Positions 57,631-64,000 of a stretch of 64,000 bases of DNA are shown here, piece after piece (within the stretch, counting starts at the first letter, position 1; the number at the start of each line of letters is the position of its first letter). Made by a program: the position numbers and the translations under genes. The notes under the pieces are model-generated. The model had not been told where the DNA came from. It saw only the letters and a list, made by a program, of their open reading frames with translations, and did not search any database. Source of the DNA: Coptis chinensis (lineage: Eukaryota > Streptophyta > Magnoliopsida > Ranunculales > Ranunculaceae); the NCBI GenBank assembly GCA_015680905.1, contig CM027378.1, positions 37,607,001-37,671,000 of the forward strand. Direction: 5' to 3'.

Positions 57631-58989
57631 AAAACATCTTCTATTTAAAGAAATTTACACTCTATAAAGCAACAACCTCTATTTTAACATTCTCTACACA
57701 ATCTTAGACCATCACTTAATTAACTCCCCATAATTGGTCCATGTAAAGACAAGAGCAGGAGTACTTTTGTTTTTTAATTTATCAAGGCAAATTCAAACTT
57801 TGAAGATGGTAATAAAAACACATTAAAGTTGCTACGACAAACATGCTTCCTTCTCCTCTCTCCAGTGCGCCTTCCGTGTCCACAGAAGTAGGGAGTGCCT
57901 ATGTGCTGCAAAAGGCAAACACGTCCAGGGCCCAGGAGTGAAGAGTGACGACACCCTACTTCTTTGGAAAACCCTATTTGTCACACCCTCCCATGATTTT
58001 GAACACATAACCCCTGAACTCCTCGCCAAGAGCATCTCCATTAACCTATAGTGAAATTGTCTTTTCATAAATATAATTGTAATTGTTTATTGATTTTAAT
58101 TATTATACATATACATTACTTTATAATATAATAAAATGTGGGAAACACGTTGCTCAATACTTGTTCTGGGTCACTTTTAGTGGATTCTTAGCTTCGGCAT
58201 AACACCAACCTTGGATAACATGTAAAAGCCTCAAAGGTGTTCCTATGTCATGAGAAACCGCATCCAACACGCCCTGTGTTATTTTTCCAAATTCATTTTC
58301 AATGGAGTTATTATGCACACAACCAAGTTTCAAATTTTAATAGAGCCCAGATTAGGTGATCATGAGACTGTAGAAACTACATAATCCTCTACAAAACATG
58401 CACATCACATGAAATGAAAATGAAAATATCGAAGACCTGTTTGGTGAAGAAACTATGTATACATTCCTATCCAAACATTCCCAAATTTTTACCACTATAA
58501 CCCAAGTGCATGAGCATGGATCACAATCTAAAGCATGGTTTAATCATAGGTACAAAAGCAGTTTCCAACTTGCCACCACAGAATGAGCATGGTTTAATCC
58601 TAGGAACATAAAAACGTAGGGCATTCAAATTGTTTGTGCTATAAGATGTGGGACCCCATTAGGATCACTGGCCACAAATCCACCCCTGCAGATCTCTGGC
58701 TATAATATTAAAGCTACTATGATGTCCCTTGTAAGACCAACCGCATTCTTCTATATATCCGAGTGCTAGACAAGTCTTCAGCCTTTTTATTTTCTTATGG
58801 CTATCAGCTCCATTTTCAACTGTTAGGACCATGATCGAGCTGTCAAGCAACACCCTGCTTGTCCATCATGATCCCTAAGTAATCAACTTAGGCCCTGGCA
58901 CTCATCCTCGTAAGACTGCCCATGAGTTTTGCATTTTATAGTTGACCTCTCCGGAGGTGTCAACAAGAGACGCTTTGGCATCCAAAGAA
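57631..58989. other. Unassigned region
   Basis: No feature can be named with confidence. If the exons at 46.9-47.5 kb and 62.5-63.6 kb belong together, this would be intron. A minus-strand open stretch near 58850-58670 has no recognised domain. Confidence 0.35.
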
Positions 58990-61735
58990 GCAAGGGTGAG
59001 ATAAAACCCCGCATTCCATAATGGCAAAAAAATAAGACTCTAAGGGCTTTTGGGCTTAGCATCTGAACAAAGACATAACCCGTATTCTTTTCTGTTTCCA
59101 GTTAGTATTTTGTTTTTTCGGAATCAGAGGAGCAGCCAAAGGGGCACCTATTTGCATCTGAAAAGCGGTAGAGTCCTCCCCTTGCTTTTGGGTTAGGAAA
59201 ATACTCTAACCTCACCATCTAAAAATTCGAAGAAAAGTATACCATATCGAACGAAGACCAATAGATTCGGATCTGATTGAGCTTTGCTTTAGGCGGCTCT
59301 GAGGGGAAAGCTAGAGTCATGGATGATGATCTGAGACACTTTCCTAATTACCCTTTTCCACCAATTGATACAGGACCTTTGGCTTAACACCATAAATGCT
59401 TTACCAAAGGGAAGTAGGTTCGAAAAGGCTTGTCCCGTCTGGCCCAAATCAGCTTCACTATTTCCAATAATGAATGATAATGTCCTTTTCCCATAAAATT
59501 GAATGTAGTAAATATTTTCTTACATAAAGAAATATACATCTGGATGTGGATGACATATAGATATTCTATGGGTCTATTTTCTTCTTTCTTTCTTATTCAA
59601 TTGATAGTTTGTGATCGAGGGCAGTACACTGAACACCAATATGAGATAGGTTGCAGCTATAGTCAGAACTCCAACTAGGCCAATATATAATAAAACATGA
59701 CCATAACTCTTTTTCTCTTTATATCGTTCTATTATACATAAATAAAATATAGGGTAGGGCTTTCGCCGCCTCCACTAATACAATACAACACGAATTTGGG
59801 GAGGTTTCTTTTCTTCCTCTCTTATTAGTATTAATGCCTTTGCCCAGAGGCCTTCTTGCACCAGCTCTTATAGATAAAAGACTATCTTAGTGTATGTCCC
59901 ACGACAAAAGGGACCGAAAGTAGTTGGAATCATCAACTTTATCGATCACGGCCTTTTATGGGCACCACTCTATATCCAATTTTTACAAATCTAATAGCCA
60001 ATCTTGAGGGAAATCTGAGTGGGCTCATTGCAGATGAACAAGGAGCCTTCATAAAAGGTAGGCTGATTTATTACAATTCACCGTTTGGAGTCTTTTCACT
60101 CTACAGGGAAAACCAGCCATGTTAATCAAACGTCGACATGGCCGTGGCATACAAGTCAACCTTTTTTAAAATGAAGCGAGAAAATAAATAGCCTTTGCTG
60201 AACCTCTGAGAAAATGGATCAGAGCATGCATAGCTAATCAATCTATTGAACCTTTTTTTTTTCAGGGAGCAAGATTCATCCATGCGACCAAGAGCCTGGG
60301 GCAGGGATGCCCGTTATCCCCGTAAGGAGTTAGTGGCCAAAATGTTGAACATAGCCCTCAAGAAAGAACAACAATAGGGGAAACTTATGGGACTAAAAAA
60401 ATCCGGGATTCTGGCTCCCCTGATTTACCAATTTGCTGATGACACTATCATCATAACAGACACTGGGGGAATTTATTATTATTATAGTAAATAAGATTCT
60501 ATTTTTGAATGTTTTGGTACTGGATAGGGCATTTTATTAAGGATACTAAACCCTTGAGAGTCAGGATAAAAAGCTCTGTTTCCTAAGACTCTGTCAATAA
60601 AGCATCTATAGAGCATAGTTTTGTCCGGGTAGAACGTAAGGTGCATCGAGTGCTACTTCAGTCTAAAGAGAAAGAGCTAATCTGAGTTTATAAGGAGGTT
60701 GTAATTTCCTTCTGGCTTCCACCCTCGGTTGAAAGAAGTGCACGGATAAAGCAAGAACTATGAGCGGGTAGACTGGGGATGGGAGTTGGCTATGAGCTAG
60801 ACTAGAGGGAAAGCTGAGAATCTAAGAGCAATGCGCTAATCAACCTAGTAGGATCGGGTAGGTAAATAATTAATAAGAAGGTCTCAGGGCCTGGCGATGA
60901 AAGCTTTTCAAATAAACCTAATAGTGTTAAGAGGGGGGTTTCCCGATTCCTTATCTGATGCCTTTATTTGATCCCGTCCCGGAGTTCCTTTGGCTTGATT
61001 GTTTCGAAGTTCTTTCTTTCAGAAGATAGTATTTTGATTTTCGGAAATCAAAATAGCTGTTAAGCAGAAGGGTTTTGTATTACTTGGTTGGGATAAGGGT
61101 GCAGCAGCAGTGCTAAGAGCAGTAGAACCGATCGCAATAGAAACAGCTTAAGCAAATCCCTTTCTCATTATGAACCTACTTTCTTCCATCACGGTAAAAA
61201 GCCAAAGCAAAGGAACTACACCGAAAGACAAAGCATTTCCCTCCCTCACTACCATCTTGAGAGCAGCACGAAGAAGAAAAAGACAGATGGAAAAAGAAAA
61301 GCAGCTTCGCTTTCTTTGGGTTTGCTTCCAACTAAGGCTAAGGGACTTGGATAGTAAACCTGATAAAAAAAAAAAGCCACCCTAGTGAGGTGCAATGCTG
61401 AAATTGTTAACAGTAAAACCTACAGAAGTCAGAATGGGATCAGGTAGAGAACTAGTCCCTTGCCCGGCTGGGATTGGACGGGTATATTTGCACAGGGACA
61501 GACTTGTTAGAAGAATCCCTACGGCATCCTTAAGAGGCTCAAAGATCTTGACAAAAGAACAAGTTAGGACATGTCCAATCTCTCTTGCGAGGAACCAAGC
61601 GAAAAAAGAATAAGGCAAAGCACACTCTTTAGCCGAACGAAGGCGCTTAACCGGCTTTGATGACAAGATGCTTCCGAATAGTCCTACAAGCCTGATAGAC
61701 AGCAAGACTAAAGAAAAGAGGGGATATGTAAGAAC
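58990..61735. other. Probable mitochondrial DNA insertion (NUMT)
   Basis: The texture changes from AT-rich repeat DNA to sequence typical of plant mitochondrial non-coding DNA: higher GC, and phrases such as CTTTCTTTCAGAAGATAG, GGGGTTTCCCGATTCC and GAAAAGCAGCTTCGCTTTC. No standard mitochondrial gene was identified. A minus-strand reading near 59.70-59.60 kb encodes one hydrophobic segment (HVLLYIGLVGVLTIAATYLI) that could not be placed. A dead LINE RT lies within (59950-60470). Boundaries are where the texture changes. The call rests on resemblance only. Confidence 0.45.
59950..60470 (+). pseudogene. LINE reverse transcriptase remnant
   Basis: The plus strand shows ANLEGNLSGLIADEQGAFIKG (RT block around the palm start), later SLGQGCPLSP with its Q-G pair, and QFADDTIII with the catalytic DD. 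Stops and frame changes occur between them. This is a different LINE from the ones at 1446 and 12958. LINE fragments of nuclear origin are known inside plant mitochondrial genomes, so it could have returned to the nucleus with the surrounding DNA, or inserted there directly. Confidence 0.6.
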
Positions 61736-62526
61736 ATATCAGTATGGATCCTAGGGAATCACGAACCAAGGGAGGAATCTCACAAGCCAATTGTCTTGAA
61801 CATTATCTTTGCGGAAACTATCCCCTTAACTAGAGGACTTATATTGAACACAAACATGTGTATGCCTTCCCATAGCAATTAGATTCTTTACTTCTCAATA
61901 CTCAAGACTGTGCCCTGGAAATCTAACCCATACAAGAGCATGACTTTTAAATTGTTTATCACCAGAAAATTTAGGTGACCACTGATTTAATCTCAAGGAT
62001 GGAAGTGCCTTCTTCCTAAACCCTATGGTAGTCACTTTCATCAGAAAATGTTACCATGATATAGCCTCTACCATGTTACCATGACTTTTGGGTTTTATGG
62101 GCACCCAAAAAATAATGGTGATAACCCATACAAACATTATTTTTTGGGTGCCCATAAAACCTTAGTGATGAACCCTTTAAATTTTGATCTTTTGGAAGTC
62201 TAGTCTACCTACTAATGCAAACTTGCAAAAGTCAGGACCTTTATCCACTTCTTTAATTAAGTTAAGTTAATACAAGTTTGGGTGTACTAAACCTTATAAT
62301 TTTTTTTAAAAAAAAAAAATTGCATCATTAATAAATTTGAAAACATGTTTACCTTCAAGCATGTCTTGCATATCACATTATGCATGCACTGAGGTGATAA
62401 TCGTACTCAAAGAATTACCTGCATAACCAATTGTCACAAATTCCAGCCCGTAAGCAGCAATGATAATTATTACTTTGGGAATTCAATTCTTTGATGCCTA
62501 TATGTATTTAAACAATTCCAGGTTAC
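61736..62526. other. Unassigned region with a palindrome
   Basis: Apart from the perfect palindrome at 62091-62161 there is only AT-rich DNA. On the minus strand the part near 62.48-62.40 kb has a donor-like GCAG|GTAATT, but no matching acceptor at a workable distance was found. Confidence 0.35.
62091..62161. repeat. Perfect inverted repeat, 27-bp stem, 17-nt loop
   Basis: GGTTTTATGGGCACCCAAAA and seven more bases (62091-62117) are mirrored without mismatch at 62135-62161. The loop is GTGATAACCCATACAAA. It may be a miniature foldback element, a young hairpin locus, or a recombination product. Confidence 0.85.
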
Positions 62527-63640
62527 CATTACGTATTTCTAGCTCGACTTGGGGACGACCACTGGCAATGCCTCCTTCAACATTCTCTACATATCAGTTC
62601 AAATATGTGTTTATTCATTTACACTAAAAAGTACATCAATAATTCGATAATATTGTACATCACAACCTAAACTTACCACCACGAAAAGCAGGCAGTGTTG
62701 TAGTCAGCGGCATATTTTCATCTAACAACAGCACATTGACTGGAGATGGGACATTGACTGGTTCGTTTACTACATTGATCCGCTCACCTTGTTCATTGAA
62801 TTTTATGTCATCAGCGCTGTCCTCACTTTCATAAGTTGGTGCCAAAAAAGGATCAGACTCACTACTCATATCATTGGAGCCTTCCTAAACACCACCGCAC
62901 TCTCATCACAATGCATATCTTCACTTACATCAGCATCACTCCCGGCTTCACCAGCTCTTACTATTTCTGAATGCACGGCGAGCAAATCTTCTAGGATTAC
63001 TTGCTCAGTGATACTCTCGAAGAAAGGCACAAGCAATTGAGCAAGGCGGAAAGAGCGCTTCCTCTGCACCAAAACACAAAAACAAATGCAGTTTTAGCTT
63101 CACAAGATATACATGGATAACTATCCACATAACAAAGGTTGAAGTTACTAGCAAGAAGAAGTTTTAAGGGAAATCTCATCATATCATAATCAAGCTACTT
63201 TCTAAAAGCATGCATTCTAAACAAATGTCGTTAAGAACATGCATTCTAAGCAAACATCATTCTAAACAAAAAAAATAGTAAACACACGGAATGAATTCAT
63301 AACATATTAACCTCTTCAGTCAACTTTTCCCCCAGCAATGCCTCGTGAGGGTGCAAGGGTCGAATCTGCGTGACACTGTGGCTCCTATACTACTCCAAGT
63401 AAGCTGCATGACTTGCCTCAGTGAACTCTACTTGTTCCTCCCCAGTACAGTCAGACGTACACCAGATTTCCAAGTTTGCGCATATTTATTTGGATGGCTT
63501 CTGGGATTTAGGATCATCTCTCCACCTAGGAGGTGGATCCGAAATGTGTTACTTCCGTCCAAACTGCCTCATGCATCTTTCTGGCATATACCGCTTGACA
63601 AGCTTCTTTTTGTGTGTGAGATGGTATATGGATGATGTAG
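62527..63640 (-). pseudogene. PMD-type gene, 5' exons, partly decayed
   Basis: Three minus-strand exons are visible. The first (~63640-63315) reads RYMPERCMRQFGRK, then HISDPPPRWRDDP and YRSHSVTQIRPLHP, the C-terminal part of the plant mobile domain, but with about three in-frame stops. The second runs from 63063 (after TTTTGGTGCAG) to a GTAAGT donor at 62677; it is acidic (GEAGSDADVSEDMHCDE, SSESDPFLAPTYESEDSADD) and has one frame discontinuity near 62890. The third is 62586-62527 (ENVEGGIASGRPQVELEIRN) with clean acceptor and donor. Junctions are phase 1, like those at 46.9-47.5 kb. The gene's N-terminal exons would lie right of about 63.65 kb. Confidence 0.5.
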
Positions 63641-63649
63641 ATAGATGAT

Positions 63650-64000
63650 GTAGATGGTTGATGGTCGTTGAACAAAATAGAAGCGTATCAAAACCTAATT
63701 ATCCCTCAATAAGTAAAGGATGAGTAGGGTATCGTTCCACTTTTAAGAGTATGTTTATATGAATGACAGGACTGGAAGGGAGTTTGAGGGATTAAAAACT
63801 ATTATTATATATTTTAGATTCTAATCCTAAACTAAACTAAACTAAACTATTGAGAATATATAAGGAAGGGAATTCAAGAGATTAGAATTCACCAATACTT
63901 TTGATTCAATGACCTTTTGCTTCATGGTTGTTCTCACAAGTAGACTACAATTAGGCAATCGAGCGAGTGTCGATGCCCTCTTGGACAAAACATTGTTAAC
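63650..64000. other. Possible edge of another LTR element
   Basis: After a GATGATGTAGAT short repeat, the sequence TGATGGTCGTTG begins a stretch with GGGTATCGTTCCACTTTTAAG and (ACTAA)n. It resembles in order the U5-like part of the Athila-family LTR at 47577 (GATTCGTTCCACTCTTAAAC). Only about 350 bp are available, so this is a weak call. Confidence 0.3.

Noticed and set aside
57832-58068. 78-residue minus-strand open reading
   Set aside because: No domain, splice context or homologue is recognisable; it could be chance in a GC-richer patch.
59600-59705. Hydrophobic minus-strand reading as a known organelle membrane subunit
   Set aside because: It was compared from memory with small plastid and mitochondrial membrane proteins (psb, pet, nad, ndh types) and matched none well enough to name.

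Overview
The window is plant nuclear DNA, most likely from a eudicot. It is AT-rich and repeat-dense. It holds Ty3/gypsy elements of plant-specific branches (chromovirus, Athila-like, Tat-like), plant-type LINEs with DUF4283 ORF1 proteins, plant mobile domain (PMD) gene remains, hAT, CACTA and Tourist-like miniature elements, and a stretch that reads like plant mitochondrial DNA. No intact, clearly functional protein-coding gene is present. All readings come from inspecting the sequence; no database search was possible.

Layout. 1-1445: 3' end of a Tat-like Ty3/gypsy element, with an antisense ORF and a 3' LTR, inserted into an old LINE on the minus strand (1446-~5400). 5.4-9.2 kb: AT-rich DNA and a minus-strand PMD pseudogene hit by two miniature DNA transposons. 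9.2-37.3 kb: one nest five levels deep. A non-coding Tat-like element (9224-37304) holds a minus-strand chromovirus (~11733-33615). That chromovirus holds two plus-strand chromoviruses of one family (12785-22416 and 24134-30078) and a hAT element. The 5' LTR of the first plus-strand copy holds an ORF1-only 'half-LINE' (12958-16640), whose ORF is split by an Athila-family solo LTR (14572-16080). Target-site duplications are exact at five of the insertions in and around this nest (both plus-strand copies, half-LINE, solo LTR, hAT).

37.3-47.5 kb: low-copy-looking DNA with nested hAT/Tourist relics, a solo LTR, a 29-bp ATATGATAC repeat array, a minus-strand GRF/CCHC zinc-finger gene candidate with TATA and telo-box, and three well-phased exons of an unknown minus-strand gene. 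47577-57625: a young Athila-like element, complete at both ends, with gag and protease remains but no RT or integrase seen. 57.6-62.5 kb: unassigned DNA, a probable mitochondrial insertion containing a dead LINE RT, and a perfect 27-bp-stem palindrome. 62.5-63.7 kb: minus-strand PMD-type exons, possibly the 5' part of the gene whose last exons lie at 46.9-47.5 kb. If so, the Athila-like element and the mitochondrial DNA sit in one very large intron.

The most unusual object is the half-LINE. Its DUF4283/CCHC ORF1 is followed, where ORF2 would be expected, by a short C2H2 zinc-finger domain, a poly(A) signal and a 42-nt poly(A) tail, all inside a clean 13-bp target-site duplication.
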